Positions 1 to 11,213 of a stretch of DNA of 64,000 nt are shown in pieces. The DNA is taken from contig MU001673.1 in assembly GCA_010093515.1 (NCBI GenBank), positions 1,187,320-1,251,319 on the forward strand, read 5' to 3'. The DNA comes from Lineolata rhizophorae (taxonomy: Eukaryota; Ascomycota; Dothideomycetes; Lineolatales; Lineolataceae). The notes below the pieces were generated by a model. It did not search any database, was not told the origin of the DNA, and worked only from the letters and a program-made list of their open reading frames with translations. The first letter of the stretch is position 1; every line of letters starts with the position of its first letter. Position numbers and translations under genes: made by a program.

Positions 1-1667
1 CACGAGGGACGTTTGTGCATGGGAGACGGCAGCCTACGAGCGCAGCAGCGCGGGCGCGAGGTACGAGAGCACGGGGGAGTACGCGCAGTCGGGAACGGTC
101 GTGCACACCGGCCTCAGCGAAGGACCATCTGGGGGAGGCGACGAGGAGTCCGGGCGAAGAGCAAAACGACGGTCGGCAGACAGCGCCGCGAGTATGTGCG
201 GCGAGCGTGTGCCGGCGGCGGCAGCGCTCGAGAGTTCGGCCGGGTCGAGGCGGTGGTGATTGGCCCTCGGTGAAGCGAGCCGTCGGGCGGGTGAAATGCA
301 ACGGATCCAGGCGGCACTCGGAGCAAGACGGGCAGGGCCGCACGGCGGACTCACGACAAGCCAGCCACGGCCGGTATATAGCCAGCAAAAGAGCGGAGGG
401 GGGAAGGGGGGAGCGGAGAGGGCCGGGGGCGGCGGCGGGCAGGACGGCGAGGGTTTTGACGGAGGAGAGGGAGGGGCTGGAGCGGGCGAACGTAGAGGCG
501 GACGGGGACGGGCGACTGGAGCCCAAGCGAGATCACGCCCGCGGCTCCCGTCGCGTTTTGCCCAGCCTTGCCCCGTCCGCCCAAGCCACCCGCCAACAAT
601 AATAATAGAGTGCCTGCTTCCCGGCTCCATCGTCATCATTTGCCCGCTCCCTGCTGCTGCCAGCACGTGTCTTAGCCGCGGCGGCGTGCCTCACGCACGA
701 CGAAGGTGCCCGCCAGCCACTCCGCCTCTACATAGGCGCACCCGTGTAGGCACGCGGCGAGCCGGCCCAGCCATGGCGGCGTGCGGGAGTCTCCCGCCTC
801 CACTCGACTGCTGTTACCCCGCGGCAGACGCGAAGCTGACCTCGCGGGCGCGCATCGCCATTGGCCACCTCGGGCGTTCCCACCACTTCCTCGCCACCTC
901 GGCCGCTCGATGCAAGTTGCCCGCTCTCCCGTCACGTCGTGCGCTGTCTACCGACGCGCTGCGGGCCAGTGACGGGCGCTCTCCCGTTTGGCTGTCGCAC
1001 ACCCAATCCGAGCCTAGGGCCAGGTTAGGCCCACGCCTGCGGTGTTGGTACTCCTCTGTTCTGCGTCTTCGTCACTTATCGCGCGAGTGCCTGTCTTGGG
1101 TTCGCGCTCAGCTGGCAGGACTCTCTGCAAGAACTTCGAATGTTTAGGCCACACGCGGGGCCCCTCCTCTCCCGCGTCGCCATCGGTCGTAGAAATACAG
1201 CGTTCATACTTTGTGCTAAATGACATGATCTACCTCGACGCTGTGGACGGCATCGGGTTTGGTTTGATCCGGCGACATGTCCGCTCCGGACTGGAAGGCA
1301 CCCAGCTATACCCCCAAGTCGGTACTTGCCTCCCTACCGGCCTAGAAGGCACCCCCTGCCTAGGTAGGCAAGCTCGCTGGCTACGGGCGGTCCCTTGGCC
1401 GCTCGTCGTGGAAGTCACGATGCCGTTGCTCCCGTGGTTCTAGGCCGCAGGCAACAGCCGCTACCTCTCACGCCTCTCCGCCATCTCCTTTGCTCGTCTT
1501 GCTTTTCTTCCTCGTCTTCCTCTCCTTTCGGCCCCCCTTCTACCTTTTTTATCCCATCATTCTTCGTCTTCTCCTTCTCCTTGTTCGTCTAGGTTATTGT
1601 TCACCTGGTCCATTTCTCTGTCAAAGCATCAATCGCTCTCTCGTGCGCCGACTCGCACTCTGCTGTT
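1..1667. other. GC-rich intergenic region at left edge
   Basis: I see no supportable gene here. Several long open frames on both strands (for example 34-666 minus and 260-1147 plus) are rich in Arg, Pro, Gly and Ser, show no domain, and are what GC-rich DNA gives by chance. A TATATA stretch lies near 374. A CCTAGGTAGG motif lies near 1359, and similar motifs occur in other intergenic regions of the window. The last few hundred bases become pyrimidine-rich and are probably the promoter and 5' leader of the HOP1-type gene. A gene running leftward off the edge cannot be excluded. Confidence 0.6.
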
Positions 1668-4512
1668 ATGTCGCGTCAAGCCTCCAGGCCCCGCCAACGC
1701 CACAAACCTGTATCGTCACAGAAGACTCAAGGTCTCGCAAACCCCAGCACCAGCGTCCAGCGCTGCACACCTCAGCAAAGTCTCGAGCTAGTCCAGGCCC
1801 TGGTCTTCAGTAGTGTATGTTCCCCACCACCGCCCATCGTCCACCTCCACGTCTAACGTCACCACAGTTTAGCTGTCTAGCATATCTGAGGTAAGTTGAT
1901 TAATGTCCCTTTCGTGAGGCGGTAGCCCTCGTGTGCTTCCACTAGTGCTAGGAACCTCCTTCCGGAAGGCTGCTTTGACGACCAGAAATGCCAAACCAAC
2001 GGCCGCCATTGGTCATATGAGGATTTCGTGTCCGGGCGTGTAGACCGTGGCAGTAAGAATTCGCTCGATTCCGACTTGAAATACGGCGTGTCGACTCTCA
2101 AGCTTTTGAGGAAAGGACGTCATGGCAACGCAGACGAGTTTCTTCGATGGCTGGTAAGTCCATTTTGTCCTTCCGCGCTTGGTCAGCGCTGACTTTTCAA
2201 AGGAGCGAGGGGCATTCGAAGCCCTGAAGGATAGCGTCCTACGTGCTGTACAACTAAGCGTTTTCGACAATCCCTCGGATTCGTCTCGCGTCGTTGAGAC
2301 CTACACCTTTAGCTTCAGCTATGCTCGTCCGGCCGAAGTCGGCTCAGCTGTAGAGAACATCGAGCTGAACTGCCCTCAGGGCCGCCTCGTGACCCTGTCG
2401 ACTGCTCGACTTGCCTTTCAAAATTTTATACGTGCTGTTAACGTCCACTGCACCACGCTCCCACCGCTTCAAGGTAGGCTGCACTTCTAGTTTGCGAATA
2501 CTACTAACCCAGCTAACTCTGTGCTCCTTGCTAGGGAAACGTCATATGAAAATGCATCTCTTCTATGTTGACGGATGCCCTATCGGCTATCAACCCCCGG
2601 GCTTCATGTCGTGCGAGAACGCTCAGATTATGTTCCCCGAAAACGGCCACAAAAGGACATATGATAATGGCGTGTTCGATGCAGGCCATCACAAGTAAGT
2701 TGACCTTATAGCCCTCGGTCTTGAAACTTGCCAACTATTATGCCATGTTTAGGACTTGTTTGAAAGTCACCTACGTCGAAGATCCGAAAGGAACCGTAAC
2801 AGAACACTACAACGCGAATGATCACGAGGTTGGGCAGAATATCGCTTCACGAACCGATGACGTGGTGGACATGGATTATTATGAGTCGAATGACCCATTG
2901 CCGGGCGACCACCATTTTGCCAACCAGCGCACCATGGAAAACGCTCCGCAAATCCATTATCAGCCATCCCCACTGCCGGAAAGCAATGTAGACGTGGAAC
3001 GTCGGCAATCGCATGAGGAGCTAACTCAGGACTTCAAGTCCTGCCTCAACTTTAAGAGTCGAAACGATGAAGCGGCCGAGACGACGGTCGATGAAATGGA
3101 TATAGGAACCAGTTTACACAATTCGTCAAGTGCGTCCCAGCAACAACGGGATTTTGATACTAGAGCCAAGCTCCAGGCCATGGTATGTCTCAGCATCCAC
3201 CCTTGAATGACCTTGTGAAGCATGCTCACGTTGAAAATGCAGCTCGCACCATCGACCCAGCCCGACAGCCTACGGGATACTCAGCAAGCTCCATTTCCCA
3301 CCGGCACAGCGACGCAGCGCACTCGACTCTCTCAAAATAACGTGCCGCTTCGATTTACTAGGGGAAGAGCTGACATTCTAGCCCAAAAACAACTGGCTGC
3401 AATAAGATGTCAGAAGCAGAATTCCACAGTGCATCCAGACAACAGCATAGTCGAATGCCAGTGTGGCTGGGGCCGAGAAGAGGATGACATGGTGAGTGTT
3501 CTGGTGCTCGCTTTTACATGACCGAACTTTTAACAGGTGATAGATTTGCTGTGAACGGTGCAATACTTGGCAACATTGCTGTTGCTATGGCTATAGAGGG
3601 AGAGCGGATCCTCGCATACCTGACTTCTATCTCTGCTATCGCTGTCTGCTCGAGCAGGATGAGCCCCGCCTCCTCCAAGAGATGCGGCACCTGGCACTCC
3701 TGAGAAAGGGTATTCACGTGATCGAGAAACACGGCTTTCGGGGCGATGCAAATCTCGCGGACATGCTCCACTGCGATCTGCAGACAGCTTCCAGGGTTTC
3801 AAAGCATCTTAAAAGTGGTCGATTTCTCTGCGGGGCGCCGGGGGCAAAAAAACGGGGATTTGCCAAAACGGGCCTGCCGCAATTCATACTCAACAGAAGC
3901 GGGACAACCTTCAAAAAGCTTCTCGAGGAGTACTTCAACCCAGCAAAAAAAATTGAACATCTTGTACGAAAGTCCTTTACTCTCATCCAGCAATGACTGA
4001 TCTGCTGACTCGTTTATTCGGCTTTCAAGGTTATGCAAAGCGACCACATGGGCTCACGAAGCGCCGTCCAAGACTTGCAGTCGCAAACAAATATTATTGA
4101 ACCCGAGAGCGATCCTATGGCTCCTATTTACAAACAGGGCCGAGTCGCTTCCAATAATGCGGATAGTACAATGATGCCGGCTAAACTTATGGCAAGAACC
4201 AATAGTCCAGCGCTGAACAATTCAGCGAATAGTACCAACCGAAAGACACGAGAGTCTCAGGAACAGGGCGACTGCCAAGAGAGGAAATCTGGGCGCTATC
4301 ACCTTCGGTGCAGGGAGGCAGTTCCTCGCCCGACCACTCCTCGGGCTGCCAACACTAGCGGAAAAAGATCATCGGCGGCGGCAGAACTTCCTTTGTCTAA
4401 CCAGGGAATCAAGAGGCATCGCATGAGCATGAGCGTGCACCATATTGACGTCGGTGCTACTCCTACACCGTCGACAACGAGGTCTCGCAGTTTTATCAGC
4501 AGTGAGCTGTAA
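1668..4512 (+). CDS. HOP1: Hop1-type meiotic chromosome axis protein (HORMA-PHD-winged helix), 9 exons, 794 aa
   Basis: Hop1 proteins sit on the meiotic chromosome axis and promote interhomolog recombination and synapsis checkpoint signalling. Exons I infer: 1668-1814, 1868-1890, 1952-2153, 2203-2473, 2535-2694, 2753-3182, 3243-3491, 3544-3963, 4030-4512; together 2385 nt, in frame. The HORMA domain spans about residues 36-280 and is recognised from the CLAYLRNLLPEGCF and WLERGAFEALKD stretches. A PHD-like zinc finger follows at about 483-528, with ligands visible as C483, C485, C497, C500, H505, C508, C525 and C528. A winged-helix region covers about 540-630. This domain order matches the fungal Hop1 central chromatin-binding region. 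The C-terminal 160 residues are Ser/Thr-rich with a basic patch (KRHRMSMS). Exon 2 is only 23 nt. The start is the first ATG of an open exon that joins the HORMA sequence without a break. Splice choices at 1951 and 3543 were made to keep the family sequence. Confidence 0.88.
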
Positions 4513-6930
4513 TGCATTTTATCTTCTTTATCTCCTTCTAAAGCCTTGGCACTGGCATCTCCTTCATACTGAATGAACGAATACATTTAGCTCGACAAGC
4601 AACCGCATGGATTCCAGAAGTATTTCTTTTTATGATGGGATGGATTAAAGAAAAGAATAATGGCGGGAATATGCTTAAGGACAGTACGTTATTGCGAAAA
4701 CGCTTCGGAAAGGCATGGGCGGAATAAGGCTTATCTCAGTGCTCAAACATGGATCGGTGTATGTGGTAGGCTGAATAGCCCCCCCCTCCTTTGGGGGGGA
4801 GCAGGCAGCCTTCGTGTAGCTCAAAGACACGTACTCCGTACGCCGTAGTTGATGCAGAAAGCTTTCTACTAAATCCGAGTTATGGAAGGTACTTACTACG
4901 TAGTTCGGAGCAGTAAATCGCATGGGACATTCCATTGACGAACCCTTTAAAGTCCCCATCACATGCATTAGTTTTTAATATCGTCCAGAATGGCCGGGTG
5001 AGGTCGACATTCTCGTTCGAGGCTAGCCCATTGCTAAATTGGTTAGGTGAATGCTAGGTCGCGTACGAGACATGATGGTCAATGCGGGCATGAAACAAGC
5101 GCGAAAGGATTGCTTCCAACTACATACGTAGTAGTGGCCTCTCTGGTCGTTCGAGCCACCGAACCACGACTCAGTAGTCAAAGCCAAGTTAGATTGGGTG
5201 GTTTTGAATGCACATGCGGACAACATCCGCAGAACCTAAAGGGGGTCCTGAGATCAATGGCGAGAGGGAGAGACGCGAGTGGCCGGGGCGGATGGATTGA
5301 CACGTTGTTATGCCTCCAAAATTGCCAATAGTCGGCGAGTCGCGAGGCTATTGAAGTGGCGGAGGGCGCCACAGGGCTAGCCCCTCCAGCCATGATTACC
5401 ACGTATGTATCTACATATGTATGTAGTACCCCGTACACTTTTTCGGCAGCCCCAGGCGCATAGCAGCCCAGCCTTCCGGGGCCCTCGGCCCCCTTTGGCC
5501 CCCCCTCCCCCCGTTTGTGTAACTGTGCGCGCCAACGGCACCACCGGGGTGGGGGAAAGGCGCCACCAGGGCTTAGGTTCCCGGTCTATGGGGTCCCGTC
5601 GTGTCCGTCATGGATGGCGTTAGGACGGAAGACGTAAACAAGGACTCCACCCGGTGCTGGCGCCGGCGCAATTGTTGTTCTAGCCAAGGCCGACGGATAC
5701 GGGGCCGAGGAGAGCAGCCAGCCTCTGTCCGGGGCCGATGGTTAGACTCGGGCAGGCGCGAAAGCGTGTGGAGATTGGTAGGTCGACTCTCCGAGCACAC
5801 GGAGAAGGTACCGCCGTCAAGATCGACGAGACCAGAGCGGACAAAACCTCCAACAACCATGTGTACTTCGCATGTACTGTAGGTGCCCAGGCGCCGGGGC
5901 GAGGACGCCGTGCGGGCGTGCATTAGCGCAGCGCGGGGGAAAGCAGCAGATTTAGAGTTTTGCGTCGCCCCCATGTCGAAGGGCGCACGAAAACGGGCTG
6001 GCATTGGCGTGCGAGGCCGCCGTCCCAACCTCGCGGCCGCGACGGGACTGGGCGCGATGCCGGGCTGGCCCTTAACAGCGCGCTGGTAATGGGCCGGGCG
6101 GGAAAAGGTTGGATCGTCAAACCACGGGGCGGGTCGGACGGGGTGTCCCAGGGTTGAGCGCACGGCGCGTTGAGGTTCTGGGCGCCCGCGCAAACCGGCA
6201 AGAGCGCCCGGGTCGCCCAGCCCCTTCCCCCACCGCGGCCATGACGGGCAGGCGACGCGCGAGGTGACGGCAAGCGTGATGGCGGGCAGCTCGCGCGCCA
6301 CGGCGGAGCCGCGAGAGGGCAAGCGGAATGGCGGTGGGAGCGGGCGGCCTATGGCCGGGCGGCAGGCCAGCAATTGCGTGCGTCTTTTGGCGCGCGGGCG
6401 GCGGCCGGACGATCGGCGCGAAGCCGGCGCGAGTCGCTCTCCGGGCTCGCGGCGCCCCAGGGCTCTCGGCCCCTGCCCCAAGTGCCAGCCCGCCAGGAGC
6501 GACCGGCCGACCAACGGGACTGCCGCCTGATCGCCGCCCGGGGCAGTCAAATACATCCCCGCGTGCATTCCAGCCGCGCATACCTCCATTGCTGCGCAGC
6601 ACGCACTCGCACACACGCACTCTCAACTCTCACGCCCGCACGCTCCCACCCGGAGCTCCCTCACCCTGCATCGCCGCCCCGCCGCCCGTCCGGCCGCCCA
6701 ATTGCTCGCCGTCCGAGCCTCCGCCCCGCCGCGTGCGGCCCTCCAGCTCCAGCCGAGTCGCTGCTCGCCGTGCTCCTCCACCGCCCGCCGACGCTTGGCC
6801 CGCTGGACTCACCGACACGTCTCCGCCGCCCGCCCTCCCGCAGATGTCGCGCGTACGGCGCCCGTCACCCTTCAATTGCCAGCATTGCGCAATCCCGCGC
6901 ACCTCTACCTTTTCTCTCTAAGCAGCCATC
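4513..6930. other. Intergenic region with palindromic TACGTA motifs and GC-rich leader
   Basis: No gene is supported. The first kilobase contains palindrome-like motifs (ACTCCGTAC near 4834, TACTACGTAG near 4894, CATACGTAGTAG near 5122, several TATGTA units near 5404-5426). From about 5450 the DNA is strongly GC-rich. A 347-codon open frame on the minus strand (5573-6616) and overlapping plus-strand frames have Ala/Arg/Pro-rich composition and no domain. The C-rich tract ending at 6930 is probably the promoter and 5' leader of the following gene. Confidence 0.6.
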
Positions 6931-9756
6931 ATGGGCCGTTCCTCCAAGTTTTCATTTCCTCTCCCCGCCCGGTGGAATCACGCTTCCAGGCATGCCCTGG
7001 ATGACCGTGCTCAAGACCGCACTCATCCCGTCTCGTCTCCAGAGATCCGCCAGCCCCGCCCAGCAGGAGGCACCAAGGCAGAGCGTCTCCTCGGCACTTC
7101 GAGCGTCCATGTCTCGCACCACCCGCCAGACCCTTTCGAACATCGCCCGACTCCTCAACACCAGCCAAGCCATATGACTGTGGCCGCCTCCGAAGCGAGC
7201 TTTGACGAAGACCCTGACGACTTGGACATGATTTCGGCGGCCGCCCAAGACCTTGCTCCTCCAGCTTCTCCTTGGCGGGACCTCCATGCCAGGCCGTCGT
7301 CCAATGCCCTCGGAGTTGCCGCACAGGACCCTGACCAAACGAGTCTCCATAGTCACGTGCTCCATCATAACGGCTCATCGTCGACGTTGCGGTCTCACTA
7401 CGATCCGAGTAAAAACCCCCTTTCTATTTCCCAGCAAACGTCTGCCTCCGCAATTCGGGACAGGGCCTTACGGAAAGGATATCCGTCCGTTCTCCGTCGT
7501 TCTTCCAAGTCTCGTACTCCTTCTGACCGCGAATCTGGCCCAGAAACCGCCGAGAGAGAGCAGGCAAAAGCTAAAAGGAAAAAGCCAACCGGCCTGGACT
7601 TGTCAAAGTTATTCCCGAAGCCTAGGACGGGTAGCCGCAATCTCCTATCGCCAACTAAGCTCGTATCCTCTCCATCGGTATTGTCGTTTGCCTCAGACGG
7701 TCCGGGGAATCACGCAGTGGAATCGAAGAGTGACATTTCCGTGGACCAGGTGTCAAGCCGGAACCCCAGTCGGCAAGAGACGTTGGATCCGTCAGGATCG
7801 CTCCCCAGAAGCCAGCACCAGCCTAGTCAACGGCCTGTGTATGACAATGCGAAGACGAACGTTCGCCGGCCACCTCGAGGAATCCAGCATTGGTTCGACG
7901 GCATTGATGAAGACGACGATGAGCTCATAGAGGACGAAGAGCCAGAAGATGGCACACGGACATTGGCAACGGTAGATACGTCTGGCTCGACCGCTTCATC
8001 ATACGGCCCGAATCGTTCCATGATGCCGCTGCCAGCACGGACAACATCACTCGCACCTAGCCGACACCATGAAGAGGCCCATGCTAGGCAGACGTACCTC
8101 GACCACCTCAGTCCTGAATCGCCATCCTTTTCGCACAACAAGCCACCAAGCTTGCGTTCCGCTCCTAGTCGCATGACTGCTGCGTCAGTCCGGACAAAAG
8201 AAAGCAAGTTCTCAAACACGAACTTGCAAGACAACAGCGTGTTGTCCTTCTCTTCGTCTGAGGATGAAGATGACGAGCCCCCACAAGGCTCGTCGGTTGC
8301 CATACGTGACAGCATGGCATCAACCGTGGAGAAGGGGTACCATCCGACTTCCAAAAACGCCAACGCCGTCGAGATCAACCCACGTCGATCCAGCAAGTTC
8401 GCGACTTCTCAAGGACGTTCGGCTTCAGACTCGGCACATGTTGCCGAGAAGGAGCAATCAAATCATCTCGATCAGGCATTGTTGGCTATGCCGCAGCCTC
8501 AACGTGCAAACATTCAGCGGCTACGACGCCACAGCCAGGTGCGTGATGGCCATGGAATCCCGTATTCACAAAACATGCAACTCCAGAGGGCCTCGCTTGC
8601 TGTGCTTCCCGGAGCCGTTTATGGTGATTCCGATGGTCTTGGCGTAAACAGGAACGCTTCGGGTGAGCTGCACAGGCTTATGGCTGTGACTGAGGAAGAG
8701 GAAGCTCTGCTCGAGATGATGCGCCAGAAGAGGGCATCAATGGTCCAGCAGAGCTTCACTCAGGGGTTCAACTCCGCCTTACGCCACGGGAATGATGGAA
8801 AACAGAACCAGTCGACCCCGAACAACACTGACGTCAAGCAGCGTAATATGTCGTGCGTTCTGGAACTGGATGACTCTCCCCCACAAACGAGCAAAGCAAT
8901 GTCTACGCCGACGCTTGGTTTTCCAGGATACTCCTCAGACAGGACTGGGGACCGGGCACGTCGTACTAGCACCCGGCGTCCGACGCCGCCACGACCCAAG
9001 ACGACTCATTCTGACAATTCTGTCGGTGATCGCCGAAGCCGGAACATGTTCCACACCAGCACTCTCATATCTTCGAATTCGACCTCGCCTACGGCGTGTT
9101 CGTTTCCCAACAGGCCTCACTCGGTCGCTGTGGATAAATCAGAGAGTCTCGGCCCCAACCAAACACCTGGGCAAATGCCGCCTAGTCCCTACCGTGCGCC
9201 GTCAGCACGGTCCTTTTCTCCGGTGGGAGTCTCTCCATCACCGGCCCCTACACCGACGACAGCCACTAGTCGAGCATCACCACTGCCAAGCCCTATAACC
9301 CCTGGGAGAAGCTTTTCTGCAGGTGTCGACGGGGACGTGCAGGTAGTGGGTAGTGACGCAGATTGGGGTGCAAGTGGAGGTGGTGGTGGTGGCGGCGACG
9401 TTGACATTGTAAGCGTAAACGCCGAGAAGCAAAACAATGACTCAGAGCGCGGGCAGCAGACCAGGCGCCGTACGGCGAGTAGCGGCATTGAAGATGATAT
9501 TCGGGCGTCTATCCAAAGTGGCGACTTTTCAGGTCCCGCGAATCACCATCGGAATTCCACTCAGCCAAAACAACACCGAGCAAAGGAAAAGACACAAGAG
9601 ACGCAGAAAGTGGCCAGAAGGCCGCCGGCGCCCATCGCCACGAGGAGGAAATCATATGGACGAACGAATCCAGGGCAAGATTTCAACTCCAGGGGAAGTG
9701 TGAGCGAAGATGTCCTAGCGGCATGGGGAAGTCTAGGAGGCTGGTCAGGACGTTGA
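6931..9756 (+). CDS. Serine-rich, probably disordered protein of unknown function, 941 aa
   Basis: A single uninterrupted frame begins with MGRSSKFSFPLP and ends at TGA 9754-9756. I do not recognise an enzyme or structural domain. The protein is rich in Ser, Pro, Arg and Gln and looks disordered. Visible landmarks are an acidic run near residues 330-345 (EDDDELIEDEEPED), a short predicted helix near residues 586-612 (TEEEEALLEMMRQKRASMV), many SP/TP dipeptides between 730 and 800, and a glycine run near residue 815. I recall similarly starting proteins in other filamentous ascomycetes, but that is memory and not a search. The ATG has a good context (CATCATGGG) and follows a pyrimidine-rich leader. 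The gene is convergent with the dynactin subunit gene. Possible roles in signalling or polarity are guesses only. Confidence 0.75.
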   Translation: MGRSSKFSFPLPARWNHASRHALDDRAQDRTHPVSSPEIRQPRPAGGTKAERLLGTSSVHVSHHPPDPFEHRPTPQHQPSHMTVAASEASFDEDPDDLDMISAAAQDLAPPASPWRDLHARPSSNALGVAAQDPDQTSLHSHVLHHNGSSSTLRSHYDPSKNPLSISQQTSASAIRDRALRKGYPSVLRRSSKSRTPSDRESGPETAEREQAKAKRKKPTGLDLSKLFPKPRTGSRNLLSPTKLVSSPSVLSFASDGPGNHAVESKSDISVDQVSSRNPSRQETLDPSGSLPRSQHQPSQRPVYDNAKTNVRRPPRGIQHWFDGIDEDDDELIEDEEPEDGTRTLATVDTSGSTASSYGPNRSMMPLPARTTSLAPSRHHEEAHARQTYLDHLSPESPSFSHNKPPSLRSAPSRMTAASVRTKESKFSNTNLQDNSVLSFSSSEDEDDEPPQGSSVAIRDSMASTVEKGYHPTSKNANAVEINPRRSSKFATSQGRSASDSAHVAEKEQSNHLDQALLAMPQPQRANIQRLRRHSQVRDGHGIPYSQNMQLQRASLAVLPGAVYGDSDGLGVNRNASGELHRLMAVTEEEEALLEMMRQKRASMVQQSFTQGFNSALRHGNDGKQNQSTPNNTDVKQRNMSCVLELDDSPPQTSKAMSTPTLGFPGYSSDRTGDRARRTSTRRPTPPRPKTTHSDNSVGDRRSRNMFHTSTLISSNSTSPTACSFPNRPHSVAVDKSESLGPNQTPGQMPPSPYRAPSARSFSPVGVSPSPAPTPTTATSRASPLPSPITPGRSFSAGVDGDVQVVGSDADWGASGGGGGGGDVDIVSVNAEKQNNDSERGQQTRRRTASSGIEDDIRASIQSGDFSGPANHHRNSTQPKQHRAKEKTQETQKVARRPPAPIATRRKSYGRTNPGQDFNSRGSVSEDVLAAWGSLGGWSGR

Positions 9757-10122
9757 CAAGAGACGCGTTCATGATTGATTTCCTATGTTTAAGGGTGGAT
9801 CTTTGGAAGGCCTTCCTTTAATTTTTTTTGTTAATTTGGTTGGGCGTTTTCCTTCGAGGCATTCTTCAAGGTTGAGACACAGCCTTTTCTATTTTGTCTG
9901 TTACATTAGTTTAGGGAAGGAAAAAGCCGGGAATGTTTCGGGCTATACCGTAGGACGGATGGGTTTGACGATTGATAATAGTAATGGTCCCCGCCTACTG
10001 CCGCGGGAGGCTCTCCGCGTCTATCTCATGTTCTTTGCATGCTGGTCGAGAGAGACATTGGATGGATGGCATGGCATGGCGTGGCGTGGCTCATTCAAAC
10101 CGGGCCGGTCATACGAGTGCTT
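9757..10122. other. Convergent intergenic region (366 bp)
   Basis: The two neighbouring genes point at each other here, so this stretch should hold both 3' ends. A T-rich tract lies near 9820-9850. A small tandem run of GGATGGATGGCATGGCATGGC type lies near 10060-10090. No gene is seen. Confidence 0.5.
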
Positions 10123-10770
10123 CTACGTCCACTTGGCGATGTTGCTGGGTATGAGCTTGCGTAAGAGCTCGAGCTGCCGGGCGTGGGCCTGGTCGCGCAG
10201 GGCCTGGACGGTGTTGCTGCCGCGGAGGGTCGTGTCGACACGGCGCTGGTCGGGAGCGGGCCCGTACACGACGGTATAGGCGGGCAGGCGCACGCCGGCC
10301 GGCAGCCTCACCGTCGGCGCCAGCTTGCTGTGCGCCTCCATAACGCTGCCTGGCCCCGCGCGCGCGCCCGCCTCCACCACGGCGCCCTCGCCCGTCTCGC
10401 GCGCCTCCACCACGGCCCCCGTCTCCACCACCGTGTTCCTGCCCAGCGCGACGCGCGCGTCGGCGGCACCCGCGGACGCGGCTGCGCCCGGCTCCCCCAG
10501 CCCGATCGCGGCCCGCTCGCCCACGATGCACCCGTCGCCCACGTCGACGGGGCCGTGCGTGCTCACGAGCCGGGCGTACGGGTGCACCACGGCCCCGCGC
10601 CCGATGCGGATCGGGTGCGTGCCGACGAGCACCGCGTGCGCGGCCACGACGGCCGTCGGGTCGATGGTGGCCGGCGGCTTGGGGAGCGCCGCCGCGGCCG
10701 CCAGCGCTGCCGTCGACGCGCGCTTCGAGGAGGCTGCAGGCCGGGAGGAGGACGATGCCGGTGCGGACAT
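10123..10770 (-). CDS. DCTN6: Dynactin subunit 6 (p27) homolog, 215 aa
   Basis: p27 is a pointed-end subunit of dynactin, the dynein activator used for nuclear and vesicle transport along microtubules. The single exon encodes 215 residues. The central part, about residues 38-180, is a left-handed parallel beta-helix of hexapeptide type, seen as repeated short hydrophobic steps (IDPTAVV, HPIRIGRGAVVHPYARL, GDGCIVGERAAIG, LGRNTVVETGAVV, GPGSVMEAHSKL, LPAYTVVYGP). The C-terminal segment RDQAHARQLELLRKLIPSNIAKWT is helical and typical of the p27 family. The N-terminal 35 residues are Ala/Ser-rich. I chose the ATG at 10768-10770; an upstream in-frame ATG would add 20 residues outside the family pattern. 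Codon use is extremely GC-rich. p25 is the nearest alternative, but the tail fits p27 better. Confidence 0.82.
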   Translation of the reverse strand: MSAPASSSSRPAASSKRASTAALAAAAALPKPPATIDPTAVVAAHAVLVGTHPIRIGRGAVVHPYARLVSTHGPVDVGDGCIVGERAAIGLGEPGAAASAGAADARVALGRNTVVETGAVVEARETGEGAVVEAGARAGPGSVMEAHSKLAPTVRLPAGVRLPAYTVVYGPAPDQRRVDTTLRGSNTVQALRDQAHARQLELLRKLIPSNIAKWT

Positions 10771-11213
10771 GGTTGCTCGAAAGAGAGAGATGGATGGGGT
10801 CGGAAGAGGCTGGATATGGGGTCGGAGCACCGGCGGGCGGGTTTTGTCCTTGCTCGTGGTCTCGTTGCGCGTGGGTCGTCGTGCGTGTCACGGTGGATGT
10901 GCGTCGGCTATAAATACAATCCGGAGGGCCGGGATGAGACCTCCGGGATTACCCCTCCGAGAGCACCCCTCCGGAACCTCGCGTCTCGCATCTCACGCGT
11001 TCTGCCCGCTACACTCTCATTTGGTTCGCAAAGATGTTCGAATGAGCTATTATTGTCGTGCTACATCTCACCAAGTGACTGACAATCTACAGAACGGAAC
11101 GCGCCTACCCAACGAACGTTCGAAATAAATATCACAATGCTACCGGTGCACGAGGGAAAGGAAAAGAAACCCTAACGCTTTTCAGGAACAAGTGCGCCCC
11201 GCGCAGGAACATC
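10771..11213. other. Intergenic region between p27 and purine permease
   Basis: This stretch should carry the promoter of the p27 gene and the 3' end of the permease gene, both on the minus strand. A CTATAAATA sequence lies at about 10908-10917 but reads in the plus direction, away from the p27 gene, so I do not call it a TATA box. No gene is seen. Confidence 0.5.

Noticed and set aside
5573-6616. 347-codon open frame on the minus strand
   Set aside because: Extreme Ala/Arg/Pro composition, no domain, competing frames of similar length on the other strand, and position in the GC-rich leader of the next gene. Long frames like this are expected by chance in such DNA.
10908-10917. CTATAAATA as a TATA box
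   Set aside because: It reads in the plus direction, while both neighbouring genes are on the minus strand.
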